A DNA stretch of 64,000 nt, taken from Cryobacterium inferilacus (GTDB lineage Bacteria; Actinomycetota; Actinomycetes; Actinomycetales; Microbacteriaceae). How positions within the stretch are numbered: the stretch's first letter is position 1; the number at the start of each line of letters is the position of its first letter. The stretch is taken from contig NZ_JAIEUL010000011.1 of NCBI RefSeq assembly GCF_019599185.1, positions 82,278-146,277 on the forward strand, read 5' to 3'. Below are positions 19,938 through 28,906 of this stretch, piece by piece. The translations under genes were made by a program, and so were the position numbers. The notes below the pieces were generated by a model. The model made no database searches. It saw nothing but the letters and a program-made list of their open reading frames with translations, and was not told the origin of the DNA.

Positions 19938-20912
19938 GTGCGTCAGATCATCATCATCGGTTCGGGTCCTGCCGGATTCACGGCCGCCATCTACGCCGCC
20001 CGCGCGAACATGAAGCCGCTTCTGATCGCCAGCTCGGTCGAGGCCGGCGGGGAACTCATGAACACCACCGACGTGGAGAACTTCCCCGGCTTCGCCGACG
20101 GCATCCAGGGTCCGGAACTGATGGCGAAGATGCAGGAGCAGGCCGAGAAGTTCGGCACCGAGGTCGTCTACGACGACGTCACCAAGCTGGAATTCGGCGA
20201 CACCGTGAAGTCGGTGACCCTGGGCAACGGCGAGAAGCACGAAGCGCTGTCGATCATCTTCGCGACCGGCTCCGCCTATCGCAAGCTCGGCATCGAGGAC
20301 GAAGAGCGCCTCAGCGGCCGGGGCGTGTCCTGGTGCGCCACCTGCGACGGGTTCTTCTTCAAGGAGAAGGTCATTGCTGTCGTCGGCGGCGGCGACTCCG
20401 CCATGGAGGAGGCCACCTTCCTCACCCGCTTCGCCAGCAAGGTCTACATCATCCACCGCAAGGACACCCTGCGCGCCTCCAAGATCATGCAGGAACGCGC
20501 ACTGTCGCACCCGAAGATCGAATTCGTGTGGAACACCGAGGTCGTCGGCATCGACGGTGAAGAGGCCGTTGAGGGCCTCCGCCTGCGCGACACCGTCACG
20601 GGCGCGGAGAGCAACCTCCCGGTCGGCGGTCTCTTCGTCGCGATCGGCAACGACCCGCGCACCCACCTGGTGCATGACCTGCTCGACCTCACCAGCGACG
20701 GCACCATCGCCGTTGCGGGGCGGTCCTCCAAGACCAGCCAGGCGGGCGTGTTCGCCGCCGGAGACGTCATCGACCCCACCTACCGCCAGGCCGTTACCGC
20801 GGCCGCCAGCGGCACCGTGGCCGCTCTGGACGCCGAGCACTACCTGGCCACCCTCCCCGAAGACCTGCTGGCCGCGGCCGGCGACCCCGAATTCGCAAAC
20901 GCAACCAACTAA
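19938..20912 (+). CDS. trxB: thioredoxin-disulfide reductase
   Basis: 324 residues from a GTG preceded by AAGGAG. FAD-binding GSGPAGFTAAIYAAR is at the N-terminus, the redox-active CATC at residues 133-136, and the NADPH-binding GGGDSAMEEATFL shortly after. It passes electrons from NADPH to thioredoxin, whose gene follows ten bases downstream. A SigR-like promoter lies upstream, so induction by disulfide stress is expected. Confidence 0.98.
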   Translation: MRQIIIIGSGPAGFTAAIYAARANMKPLLIASSVEAGGELMNTTDVENFPGFADGIQGPELMAKMQEQAEKFGTEVVYDDVTKLEFGDTVKSVTLGNGEKHEALSIIFATGSAYRKLGIEDEERLSGRGVSWCATCDGFFFKEKVIAVVGGGDSAMEEATFLTRFASKVYIIHRKDTLRASKIMQERALSHPKIEFVWNTEVVGIDGEEAVEGLRLRDTVTGAESNLPVGGLFVAIGNDPRTHLVHDLLDLTSDGTIAVAGRSSKTSQAGVFAAGDVIDPTYRQAVTAAASGTVAALDAEHYLATLPEDLLAAAGDPEFANATN

Positions 20913-20922
20913 GGAGCACCAC

Positions 20923-21246
20923 ATGTCAGCACGCGCCGTCACCGACGCCACCTTCGAGTCAGAAGTCATCAACAACGAGAAGACCGTCCTGGTGGACTTC
21001 TGGGCCGAGTGGTGTGGCCCGTGCCGCGCCGTCAGCCCGATCCTCGACCAGATCGCCGCGGAGAACTCCGACACGATCGACATCGTCAAGCTCAACGTCG
21101 ACGACCACCCGGCCCTGGCCGCGAAGTACATGATCACCTCCATCCCCGCGATGAAGGTTTTCCAGAAGGGCGAGGTCGTCAAGACCGTCATCGGCGCCAA
21201 GCCGAAGCCCGCCCTCGAAGCCGACCTGGCCGCCTACCTCAAGTAG
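20923..21246 (+). CDS. trxA: thioredoxin
   Basis: 107 residues with the canonical active site WCGPC (residues 30-34) and the cis-proline loop TSIPAM. An AAGGAG ribosome-binding site precedes the ATG. Co-transcribed with trxB and followed by a strong terminator, so the two genes form a closed redox operon. Confidence 0.98.
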   Translation: MSARAVTDATFESEVINNEKTVLVDFWAEWCGPCRAVSPILDQIAAENSDTIDIVKLNVDDHPALAAKYMITSIPAMKVFQKGEVVKTVIGAKPKPALEADLAAYLK

Positions 21247-21272
21247 CCGCGGCAGGTTCCTCGACGAACCCC

Positions 21273-21305
21273 ACACCCGCCCGGCACCCGCCGGGCGGGT
21301 GTTTT
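21273..21305 (+). terminator. terminator after trxA
   Basis: A 13-bp GC-rich stem (ACACCCGCCCGGC at 21273-21285 against 21290-21302) with a short loop is followed by TTTT. It lies 26 bp past the trxA stop. Confidence 0.92.
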
Positions 21306-21378
21306 CGTATCGGCGAGCGGATGCGGCGCCCGCCCGACACACCCCATACGATTGAGGCCTCACCAGAACGGATATGAC

Positions 21379-22698
21379 GTGACAGCGATAGGCACCCCCC
21401 AGGCCGGCAACAACCTCGACCCGTGGTACCACCACTACGCCGAGCGAGCCGCCGCCCTGCGCGCCTCCGAGGTGCGCGCGTTGTTCGCCGTCGCCTCACG
21501 CCCCGAAGTCGTCTCCCTCGCCGGCGGCATGCCGTACGTCGCGGCGCTTCCGCCGGACCTCGTCATGGGCGCCCTCGAGAACGTCATGCGCAAACAGGGC
21601 CCCGTTGCACTGCAATATGGCTCTGGTCAGGGAGTTCCCTTGTTCCGGGAGCAAATCCTAGAGGTCATGGCGCTCGAAGGCATCCGCGCGCACGCCGATG
21701 ACGTCGTGGTCACCACCGGCTCCCAGCATGCCCTCGAGCTGGTCAGCAAGCTCTTCCTCGATCCCGGTGACGTCGTCATCTCCGAGGGACCGAGCTACGT
21801 CACAGCCATGGTGATCTTCAAGTCCTACCAGGCCGACGTGGACCACGTGCCGATGGATGAACACGGCATGATCCCCGAGGCCCTCCGGGAGCACATCGCT
21901 CGGCTCACCGCGGCCGGTCGTAAGATCAAGTTCCTGTACACGATCCCGAGTTTCCACAATCCGGCCGGTGTGACCCTCAGCTGGGCCCGACGCCTCGAGA
22001 TCCTCGAGATCGCCCGCCAGAACAACATCCTCGTTCTCGAAGACAACCCGTACGGGCTGCTGTATTTCGACCAGAAGGCGCCGGATGCGATGCGCTCGGT
22101 GGAGCGGGACGGCGTCGTGTACCTGGGGACTTTCTCCAAGACCCTCGCCCCTGGATTCCGGGTGGGGTGGGCTCTTGCGCCCCACGCCATCAGGGAGAAG
22201 CTCGTGCTCGCCAACGAGGCCGCGGTTCTCTCGCCGTCCTCGTTCAGCCAACTCGTCATCTCGGAGTACCTGTCGACCGCGGACTGGAAGGGCCAGATCA
22301 ACACCTTCCGGGGCGTATACCGAGAGCGCAAGAACGCCATGCTCTCGGCCCTCACCGAATACCTGCCAGAACTCAACTGGACGAACCCCAACGGCGGTTT
22401 CTACGTCTGGCTCACCCTGCCAGACACTCTGGACTCCAAGACCATGCTGCCCCGCGCCGTCAAGGAACTGGTGGCGTACACCCCGGGAACGGCCTTCTTC
22501 GCCGACGGCCAGGGCCGGCAGAACATTCGACTCTCGTTCTGCTACCCCACCCCTGACCACATTCGACTGGGGATTCGCAGGCTGGCCACCGTTATTCGGG
22601 ACGAACTCGAATTGCTGGACACCTTTGCCGGCACCGGGTCACTTTCCCCGGCGCACGACGGACGCCGCTTCGGCGCCCCGCCGCCCAATAGCAACTAA
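21379..22698 (+). CDS. PLP-dependent aminotransferase (class I/II, 2-aminoadipate-type)
   Basis: About 439 residues from the GTG at 21379; a TTG at 21352 is an alternative start nine codons earlier. Fold-type I aminotransferase features are visible: YTIPSFHNPAGVTLSW, the LEDNPYGLLYF aspartate/tyrosine that hold the cofactor, GTFSKTLAPGFRVGW with the Schiff-base lysine, and the carboxylate-binding RLSFCY. The sequence resembles the LysN/2-aminoadipate and MocR-type aminotransferase group without the DNA-binding domain. The substrate is not predictable. In related genomes a gene of this kind lies between trxA and parB. Confidence 0.88.
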   Translation: MTAIGTPQAGNNLDPWYHHYAERAAALRASEVRALFAVASRPEVVSLAGGMPYVAALPPDLVMGALENVMRKQGPVALQYGSGQGVPLFREQILEVMALEGIRAHADDVVVTTGSQHALELVSKLFLDPGDVVISEGPSYVTAMVIFKSYQADVDHVPMDEHGMIPEALREHIARLTAAGRKIKFLYTIPSFHNPAGVTLSWARRLEILEIARQNNILVLEDNPYGLLYFDQKAPDAMRSVERDGVVYLGTFSKTLAPGFRVGWALAPHAIREKLVLANEAAVLSPSSFSQLVISEYLSTADWKGQINTFRGVYRERKNAMLSALTEYLPELNWTNPNGGFYVWLTLPDTLDSKTMLPRAVKELVAYTPGTAFFADGQGRQNIRLSFCYPTPDHIRLGIRRLATVIRDELELLDTFAGTGSLSPAHDGRRFGAPPPNSN

Positions 22699-22739
22699 CA
22701 CCCCGCACCTCCCGCCTAACCCAAGGAAAAACCCCGATC

Positions 22740-23699
22740 ATGAGCGAATCCGAGTTTCTTGACATTGTGGTCCTCGCCGGCGGAATCTCGCACGAGCGTG
22801 ATGTGTCCATGCGCAGCGGCCGCCGTGTCGCTGACGAGCTGACCAGCCTCGGTCACACGGTCACGGTGCTCGACCCTCAGGCGGGCCTGCTCTCCGAACT
22901 GGCCCGCATCAAGCCGGATGTGATCTGGCCGGTCCTGCACGGCGCGACCGGTGAAGACGGCGCCCTGCTCTCCCTGCTGGAGACAACCGGGATCCCGCAC
23001 GTCGGACCACGCGGCACCGCGGCCGGCCTGGCGTGGTCCAAGCCGACCGCCAAGGAACTCGTACGACGAGCCGGCTACGCCACTCCGGCCTGGATCGCCC
23101 TGTCCCGAGAAACGTTCCGTGACCTCGGCGCCGCCGAGGTCCTGGAACACCTGGTCCGCTCCCTGGGCACTCCCCTGGTCGTCAAACCCGCTCAGGGTGG
23201 GTCCGCTCAGGGCGTGACGATCGTAGACACCGCGGCCGGTCTCCCCCGCGCCATGGTGGATGCCTACACCTACGCCGACACCGCCCTGGTGGAGACGAAG
23301 ATCGACGGCACCGAGCTCGCGGTGACCGTGATCAATACCGGAGATGGCCCCACCGCCCTGCCGGCCGTGGAGATCGTGCCGGTGAACGGCGTTTTCAGCT
23401 TTGAAGCGCGCTACAACGCGGGAGAAACACTCTTTTTCACGCCCGCGCGCATCTCCGCCGACGTCGCCGAGCGCGTCGCCGAGACGGCCGTGGCCATCCA
23501 CGACCTGCTCGGGCTGGCTCAGCTCTCCCGAATTGACCTCATGGTGGATGCGGATGGTGTCGCGTGGTTCCTCGAGGCAAATGTGCTGCCCGGACTGACC
23601 GAGACATCCCTCGCTCCCCAGTCCATCGAGGCGTCCGGCGACACGCTCGGCTCGGTGTACGCCGCGTTGGCTCGAGCAGCATCCATCAGCCTCAGGTAG
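22740..23699 (+). CDS. D-alanine--D-alanine ligase-family protein
   Basis: 319 residues with an ATP-grasp fold. VVLAGGISHERDVSMRSGRRV, LHGATGEDGALLSLLE, the ATP lysine segment LVVKPAQGGSAQGV, and the metal-binding FLEANVLPGLTE correspond to Ddl motifs. It is shorter than the usual 340-370-residue Ddl. It may therefore be the second, origin-linked paralogue seen in Microbacteriaceae rather than the housekeeping enzyme. The start ATG is followed by a short acidic leader. Immediately after its stop the parS cluster begins. Confidence 0.85.
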   Translation: MSESEFLDIVVLAGGISHERDVSMRSGRRVADELTSLGHTVTVLDPQAGLLSELARIKPDVIWPVLHGATGEDGALLSLLETTGIPHVGPRGTAAGLAWSKPTAKELVRRAGYATPAWIALSRETFRDLGAAEVLEHLVRSLGTPLVVKPAQGGSAQGVTIVDTAAGLPRAMVDAYTYADTALVETKIDGTELAVTVINTGDGPTALPAVEIVPVNGVFSFEARYNAGETLFFTPARISADVAERVAETAVAIHDLLGLAQLSRIDLMVDADGVAWFLEANVLPGLTETSLAPQSIEASGDTLGSVYAALARAASISLR

Positions 23700-23712
23700 G
23701 CCTTCGGCGTTG

Positions 23713-23728
23713 TGTTTCACGTGAAACA
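23713..23728. promoter_or_regulatory. parS site 1 (perfect)
   Basis: TGTTTCACGTGAAACA, the full 16-bp consensus bound by ParB. It begins 14 bp after the stop codon of the D-Ala-D-Ala ligase-like gene and is the first of three sites within about 140 bp. Confidence 0.97.
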
Positions 23729-23774
23729 CTCGCCGCGGTGGCTCGCTGCACTCCCCCACCCAGCCGTTAGGCCG

Positions 23775-23790
23775 AGTTTCACGTGAAACA
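23775..23790. promoter_or_regulatory. parS site 2
   Basis: AGTTTCACGTGAAACA: intact 14-bp palindromic core with one outer mismatch. Centre-to-centre distance from site 1 is 62 bp. Confidence 0.95.
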
Positions 23791-23838
23791 TTCGGCCGGA
23801 ACGCTCCCGCACGTGCGAAATACCTGCGTTCACGGTCC

Positions 23839-23854
23839 AGTTTCACGTGAAACA
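23839..23854. promoter_or_regulatory. parS site 3
   Basis: AGTTTCACGTGAAACA, identical to site 2 and spaced 64 bp from it, so sites 1-3 are almost evenly spaced at about six helical turns. Confidence 0.95.
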
Positions 23855-24101
23855 CTCCCCCAATATGCCTGCGACCATCCGTGCCGACCGCCATTTCCGC
23901 TCTGACGACGCGGGGCGGAACAGCGTAGCTCGGCGTGCCCGCTGGCCATCACCGCAAGACCGGTAGTGTCCGAGTGCTCCGTCGGACCGCTCACGCCTAA
24001 CGCGGGCGGGAGGCAACTGGCCGGTTATGGCGCCGGGCGGAAGTCTGCTCGTACTCTCGCATGCGGACCAGCGTGCCGGCTTGCCAGCTTGCCGGCACCA
24101 C

Positions 24102-24117
24102 TGTTTCACGTGAAACA
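24102..24117. promoter_or_regulatory. parS site 4 (perfect)
   Basis: TGTTTCACGTGAAACA, full consensus, inside the gene-free region. Confidence 0.97.
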
Positions 24118-24458
24118 TCTACCTGGGCTGCCACGAGAATGCAGCACCCGGTTCGGGCTGTCATGCCTCCCCCGTGCACCCACTGTGTCAGGACTACCCG
24201 CCTGCGGCAGCACAGCAGAGCAATCCGTTCAGGTCTGGTCTGGTCTGGCCCTCGACAACAAGACATCCCCGTTTAGCCCGTCAATACCGCTGATACGCCG
24301 GTCCCTCTCCTTTGTCCGTCCGTACGGCCGGGCCGCGCACGGCCAGACGTGACCGGCCCGACGTGGCCGGCGCAACCGCTGGATGCTGATTCGCATGTTC
24401 ATCCGCATGGGCCCTCGCGGGAACTTAACCTGACCTGAACGGAAAGGTTGACTCGTCA

Positions 24459-24474
24459 TGTTTCACGTGAAACG
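24459..24474. promoter_or_regulatory. parS site 5
   Basis: TGTTTCACGTGAAACG: intact core, one outer mismatch. Confidence 0.95.
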
Positions 24475-25247
24475 TCAACCGCCACGCCGGATTTCGAGTT
24501 CGCAGAGGCTGATTTGTGGCATATCCGCCCATTCCCGCGGAATCGGAGGGCACTGATCGACGCGGAGAATCGTTTCTGACGACGTGAAATCTCGATATTT
24601 GAACGGCTCCAACTGCTCCTACGGTCGCGACTGTGCTTTTCTGGCTGCGCCCGATGCGCTGCGCTCACCCCGAGCGCATGCACTTAACGTCGGGTACTCG
24701 CCTTCTACTTGGTTCGAGCGGTACACCAGTGAGGGAATGCACACAAAGTGGTGGGGATTCACGGCGGCAATCCTATGGGAGCACTCACTTCAGGAATCAG
24801 CTACCGGGTCTGGCCGGCCGATGGCTGGGACTGTTGCACATGTCGCCGGCCACTTGCCGTGTGCCCCGCATTGGCTCACGTGCGCTTGACGCCTTCGATG
24901 TGCGGTAGAGAATCGAGGCGCGGTCCAACTGTGGTTCGTCAATCTTCGCCAGGCGTCACGTGGTGCGAGACTGTGAGCGCGCGTGAATATCTCACCACGA
25001 CTCCGAGGTGCAGGCTCTAGACCTGCCTTCACACCCACACTCTCCATCGCCCATCACTCCCCCGCGGACAACCATTCATTTACGTCCACTGCACAACGCC
25101 GACTTCACAACTGCATCGGGTTCGAGCCACCGCCGGCGCAGGGATTGCTGAGCGTGGGCCGCCGTCCGATACCTCGCGTCCGACAGCTCCCGACGGACCA
25201 TGACGATGTGACGGATGATCGCCGGCGGTCCGATCATTCGGCGTGAA

Positions 25248-25263
25248 AGTTTCACGTGAAACA
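25248..25263. promoter_or_regulatory. parS site 6
   Basis: AGTTTCACGTGAAACA: intact core, one outer mismatch. Confidence 0.95.
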
Positions 25264-25639
25264 CCAGCCGACACAGACCCCACCCTCGACGATGAACGCT
25301 CCTGGGTGTCGCCGGTTGAACGCGCAAATGGTTCTGCACCGTCCGGCGGAGTGCTTCAGAAGCCGGCCCGACGTCTGATTCGGGGAAAAGCGACTGCCAC
25401 GGGGCCGATTCTGCGGCCGTTTTGCTCGGTTCGCTCCCACCAAGATTGCGTGATGAGCCCTAAGAATGGTTCCTGACGACGTGAAAAAGACGGAAAATCT
25501 CCCGCCACGCACCTCTGGGTCACCCTCGCGCGGACACAAGTCTCGACTCCACTGACGTCGACGTCGCGGGCAGGGCCCACTGCGGTCAACCCCCTCGCCG
25601 CCACCAAGCGCACGGCAGAGTGACTTCTGCAGCGCCCGA

Positions 25640-25655
25640 TGTTTCACGTGAAACG
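25640..25655. promoter_or_regulatory. parS site 7, just past the parB stop
   Basis: TGTTTCACGTGAAACG, nine bases beyond the end of parB on its downstream side. Confidence 0.95.
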
Positions 25656-25663
25656 CTGATGCG

Positions 25664-26731
25664 CTAGCTGGCCCCGAAGCCCGGCTGGCCGAGAACACCG
25701 AGGATACGGTTGAGATCGCCTATGGTGGCAAAATCAACTGTGATCTGGCCTTTTCGTGCACCTAGATTGATTTTCACTCGGGTATCCAGGCGGTCCCCTA
25801 GCGTCTCCGCGATCTCATCAAGGTGCCCCTGACGCTTGCCGGGGGCCGGCTTGGGCACGACCAATTTCGGGCCGGCCGCAGCTGCCGCTTCGGCCGCACG
25901 AACGGAGAGGTCTTCGTTGACGATCTTGTCGGCCAGCCGCAGCATGCCGTCCAGATCGCCGACCGACAGCACCGCTCGAGCATGACCGGCCGAGAGCACC
26001 CCGGCTGCCACCCGCAGCTGCACCGATTCGGGCAGCTTGAGCAGACGCAGAGTGTTGGTGATCTGAGGGCGCGACCTGCCGATGCGGCTGGCCAGCTCCT
26101 CCTGAGTGATTCCGAAGTCAGAGAGAAGCTGCTGGTAGGCCGAGGCTTCTTCGAGCGGGTTCAGCTGTGCCCGGTGAAGATTCTCCAGCAGCGCATCACG
26201 CAGCATGTCGATGTCCGCTGTGTCGCGAACGATCGCCGGGATGCTGTCCAGGCCCACCTCTTTGGTGGCGCGCAAACGACGCTCGCCCATGACGAGCTCG
26301 TACTTGCCGGGCTGCTCGAGCAATGGCCGAACCACGATGGGCTGCAACACCCCCACCTCGCGGATGCTGTGCACCAGCTCGGCGAGGTCCTCTTCATCGA
26401 ACACGCTGCGGGGCTGCACGGCGTTGGGAACGATATCTGCCGGGTTCAGGTGCGCCAGCCGTGCGCCGGGCACCGGCAAGAGCTCGGGTGCGGATTCACC
26501 GGCAACGGCGGCGTCAATCGCAGTGGCGTCGCCAGTGGCGTCGCCAGTGGCGTCGCCGGTGGCCTCCGCGGTGCGGGCGGACGCGCCGGCGGGAGAGGCG
26601 CCGGCGGTGCCCTCGGCGTGAGGAACCTCGTTGTAGGGGAAGAATACGTCGACGGGGCGGGCCTGCGACGGATTGTCCTGAACCGGGATGAGAGAACCGA
26701 TACCCCGGCCCAACCCTGTACGTTTCGCCAT
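25664..26731 (-). CDS. parB: chromosome partitioning protein ParB
   Basis: 355 residues. The N-terminal KRTGLGRGIGSLIP is the ParA-stimulating peptide. A low-complexity linker (residues ~40-85) contains three ATGD repeats. The CTPase/ParB domain has GERRLRA (149-155) and ENLHRAQLNPLEEASAY. A helix-turn-helix follows (GITQEELASRIGRSRPQITNTLRLL), then the C-terminal dimerisation domain. It binds parS and spreads as a CTP-dependent clamp; eight parS sites lie within 4 kb. Its ATG overlaps the parA stop by one base (TAATG). Confidence 0.98.
   Translation of the reverse strand: MAKRTGLGRGIGSLIPVQDNPSQARPVDVFFPYNEVPHAEGTAGASPAGASARTAEATGDATGDATGDATAIDAAVAGESAPELLPVPGARLAHLNPADIVPNAVQPRSVFDEEDLAELVHSIREVGVLQPIVVRPLLEQPGKYELVMGERRLRATKEVGLDSIPAIVRDTADIDMLRDALLENLHRAQLNPLEEASAYQQLLSDFGITQEELASRIGRSRPQITNTLRLLKLPESVQLRVAAGVLSAGHARAVLSVGDLDGMLRLADKIVNEDLSVRAAEAAAAAGPKLVVPKPAPGKRQGHLDEIAETLGDRLDTRVKINLGARKGQITVDFATIGDLNRILGVLGQPGFGAS
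26528..26563 (-). repeat. three tandem 12-bp units inside parB
   Basis: The 12-bp unit GCGTCGCCAGTG-type repeat is present three times and encodes ATGDATGDATGD in the flexible linker of ParB. The copies are essentially identical, so the linker length could vary between strains by slippage. Confidence 0.85.
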
Positions 26732-27663
26732 TACTGCGCATCTCCTGTTCGTGGAACGCCCCGGCGGGCGATTTCTGCCGCTGCTTCCAGGTAGGAGAGC
26801 GATCCTGCCGAGTTCAGGTCGTAGCTGATCACACTCTGGCCGTAGCTCGGGGCCTCTGACACCCGCACGGAGCGCGGGATCAGGGTATCGAGCACCTGTT
26901 TGGGGAAGTGATCACGCACATCCTGGGCGACCTGGTTGGCCAGGTTGGTGCGGCTGTCGTACATCGTCAGCAGGATGGTCGACACGACCAGCTGCGGATT
27001 GAGGTGCTTCTCGATCAGTTCGATGTTCTTGAGCAGCTGGCTCAGCCCTTCCAGCGCGTAGTACTCACACTGGATCGGGATCAGGACCTCGCGTGCAGCC
27101 ACGAACGCGTTGATGGTCAGTAGCCCCAACGACGGCGGACAGTCGATGAACACGTAGTCGTACGGGTCGGTCATCTCCTTGATGTGCAGATCCAGAGCGC
27201 GACGAAGGCGCTGTTCCCTGGCGACCAGAGAGACCAGCTCGATTTCCGCACCGGCGAGATGGATGGTCGCCGGCACGCAGTACAGGGCACCGAATTCGGG
27301 GCTCTTCTGCACCACATCCACCATGGGCAGGTCGTTGATGATCACGTCGTACACGCTGGGGGTCTCGGCCCTGTGCTCCACGCCGAGGGCGGTGGAAGCG
27401 TTTCCCTGTGGATCGAGGTCGATCACCAGCACCCGGGCGCCCTGACGGGCCAGGCCGGCTGCCAGGTTCACGGCGGTGGTGGTCTTGCCCACCCCACCCT
27501 TCTGGTTGGAGATGGTGATGACCCGCGTACTCTCGGGCTTAGGCAGGCGGTCGGCGGCGATCACCTGGCGGCGCCGGGTCAGGTCGGAGATCTCCCGGGC
27601 CAAGGGGGTGTCGAGGCCGGAGCCGGGAGAGCCGGCCTGCTGGTCTTCGCCAGGTTGTTTCAC
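26731..27663 (-). CDS. parA: chromosome partitioning ATPase ParA
   Basis: 310 residues. After a 45-residue polar leader comes the deviant Walker A KGGVGKTT (about 55-62), then VIDLDPQGNASTALG and the FIDCPPSLGLLT segment. I chose the GTG at 27663-27661: an AAAGG sequence sits six bases upstream and the codon lies inside a parS palindrome. ParA binds the nucleoid and with ParB moves the origins apart. It is co-transcribed with parB. Confidence 0.97.
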   Translation of the reverse strand: MKQPGEDQQAGSPGSGLDTPLAREISDLTRRRQVIAADRLPKPESTRVITISNQKGGVGKTTTAVNLAAGLARQGARVLVIDLDPQGNASTALGVEHRAETPSVYDVIINDLPMVDVVQKSPEFGALYCVPATIHLAGAEIELVSLVAREQRLRRALDLHIKEMTDPYDYVFIDCPPSLGLLTINAFVAAREVLIPIQCEYYALEGLSQLLKNIELIEKHLNPQLVVSTILLTMYDSRTNLANQVAQDVRDHFPKQVLDTLIPRSVRVSEAPSYGQSVISYDLNSAGSLSYLEAAAEIARRGVPRTGDAQ

Positions 27664-27671
27664 GTGAAACC
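27656..27671. promoter_or_regulatory. parS site 8, containing the parA start codon
   Basis: TGTTTCACGTGAAACC. The GTG in the middle of the palindrome, read on the minus strand, is the parA initiation codon. ParB bound here could block transcription or cover the translation start region in the DNA, giving autoregulation. Confidence 0.93.
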
Positions 27672-27738
27672 TTTGCGTTCGACGGTTGATGAGCCACCCG
27701 AAGGCGAGCGTTTCCCGGGGAGGAAGCGCAGCCAGGGA

Positions 27739-28371
27739 CTACTCCACTGTAGCCCTAATGACCCGGGTAACGTCCTGCAGCACGCCCTCGCCGAGGGTGA
27801 GAACCTCCACATTCCTCAGCCGGAAGCGCTGGATGGCCTTCGCTGCATTGTTCACCTCGCCGACGGCGCCGGCGCCCTTCATCACCACGAGCTCGCCGCC
27901 GGGGCGGACCAGCGGAGCGGTGAGCGGGATGAGCGTCTTGAATGCGCTTACAGCTCGCGCGGTGACCTGATCGAGCGGCGTCGGCAGCCGCACGTCTTCG
28001 GCCCGTGCGCGCAGCACGGTGGTGTTGGCCAGGCCGAGGTCGGCAATCTGAGCGGTGAGCCAGGCGACCCGGCGCTCCATCGGTTCAATCAGCACGAACG
28101 AGACATCGGGTCGGGCGATCGCGAGCACCAGGCCGGGAAGGCCGGCGCCGGAACCCACATCACCCACGAGGCCGGGACGCAGCAATGGAGCCACGATCGC
28201 ACAATTGAGGATATGTCGACTCCACAACCGGGGCAGTTCGAGCGGCCCGATCAAGCCGAGCTCCTCACCCTGCTCGGCCAGGTTGCGGGTGAACCGCCTG
28301 GCCACGTCGAGACGGTCGCCGAACAGCTCCACCGCCTCGGCCGGTTCGAGCTCGAGAGTGTCGGTTCCCAC
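27739..28371 (-). CDS. rsmG: 16S rRNA (guanine-527 N7)-methyltransferase
   Basis: 210 residues with the SAM-binding motif GDVGSGAGLPGLVLA, then FVLIEPMERRVAWL and the DQVTARAVSAFKTL segment typical of RsmG/GidB. It methylates G527 of 16S rRNA; loss of the enzyme gives low-level streptomycin resistance in many bacteria. It lies between khpB/jag and parA, the usual arrangement. Confidence 0.97.
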   Translation of the reverse strand: MGTDTLELEPAEAVELFGDRLDVARRFTRNLAEQGEELGLIGPLELPRLWSRHILNCAIVAPLLRPGLVGDVGSGAGLPGLVLAIARPDVSFVLIEPMERRVAWLTAQIADLGLANTTVLRARAEDVRLPTPLDQVTARAVSAFKTLIPLTAPLVRPGGELVVMKGAGAVGEVNNAAKAIQRFRLRNVEVLTLGEGVLQDVTRVIRATVE

Positions 28372-28376
28372 CGGGG

Positions 28377-28901
28377 CTACGCCGCGGTGATCACGGTGTG
28401 GCGGTCGCGACCCTCACCCTGGGACTCCGACACGAAACCGCGCTCAGAGACGATGTCGTGCACCAGTTTGCGCTCGTACGACGACATCGGCGGCAGCGAG
28501 GCCTCCGTTGCGCCAGCCTCGATCCGCTCGATGGCGCGGGTCACCAGGTCGGTCAGTTCGCCCTGGCGTGCCTCACGGGAGCCACCGATGTCCAGGATCA
28601 GGCGGGAGAACGAGCCGGTCTTGTTCTGCACGGCGAGGCGAGTGAGCTCCTGCAGGGCGTTGACGGTGTCTGGCTTGGACAACAGACGCAGGTTGGCCGG
28701 CTCCGACGAGTTCACCGACAGGTAGGCGCGGCCGTTGCGGGCGTCGATATCGATGTCGCCGTCGAGGTCGCAAATGTCGAGGAACTCCTCGATGTAATCC
28801 GCGGCGATATCGCCTTCCTGCTCGAGCTGGTCGATGGTGGGCGCGGCCGAAGCCACGTCCTCCGCGGCGATCACGTCAGTGTTCTCAGTCACGTTGTCCA
28901 T
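28377..28901 (-). CDS. khpB: RNA-binding protein KhpB/Jag (KH and R3H domains)
   Basis: 174 residues from the ATG at 28901, behind a GAGGG ribosome-binding site. An acidic N-terminus leads to a KH-like domain (RNGRAYLSVNSSEPANLRLLSKPDTVNALQELTRLAV) and an R3H domain (RAIERI... LPPMSSYERKLVHDIVSERGFVSESQGEGRDR). The N-terminal Jag domain of Firmicutes is absent, as is usual in Actinobacteria. It probably acts with a KhpA partner on mRNA and sits between yidC and rsmG. Confidence 0.92.
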   Translation of the reverse strand: MDNVTENTDVIAAEDVASAAPTIDQLEQEGDIAADYIEEFLDICDLDGDIDIDARNGRAYLSVNSSEPANLRLLSKPDTVNALQELTRLAVQNKTGSFSRLILDIGGSREARQGELTDLVTRAIERIEAGATEASLPPMSSYERKLVHDIVSERGFVSESQGEGRDRHTVITAA

Positions 28902-28906
28902 CCCTC

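Larger units (their letters stand above)
23700..25663. other. 2-kb gene-free centromere-like region with seven parS sites
   Basis: Between the ligase gene and parB I see no convincing gene on either strand. The open frames present are short, lack ribosome-binding sites, and show no recognisable domain. The base composition is less GC-biased by codon position than in neighbouring genes. The region carries seven 14-bp parS cores and an imperfect 24-bp direct repeat (24566-24589 and 25463-25486, two mismatches). I take it to be a partition/centromere region, perhaps including decayed genes. Confidence 0.7.

Noticed and set aside
24584..24889. Open frame of ~100 codons in the parS region
   Set aside because: No ribosome-binding site, no codon-position bias and no recognisable domain; overlapping frames are equally long.
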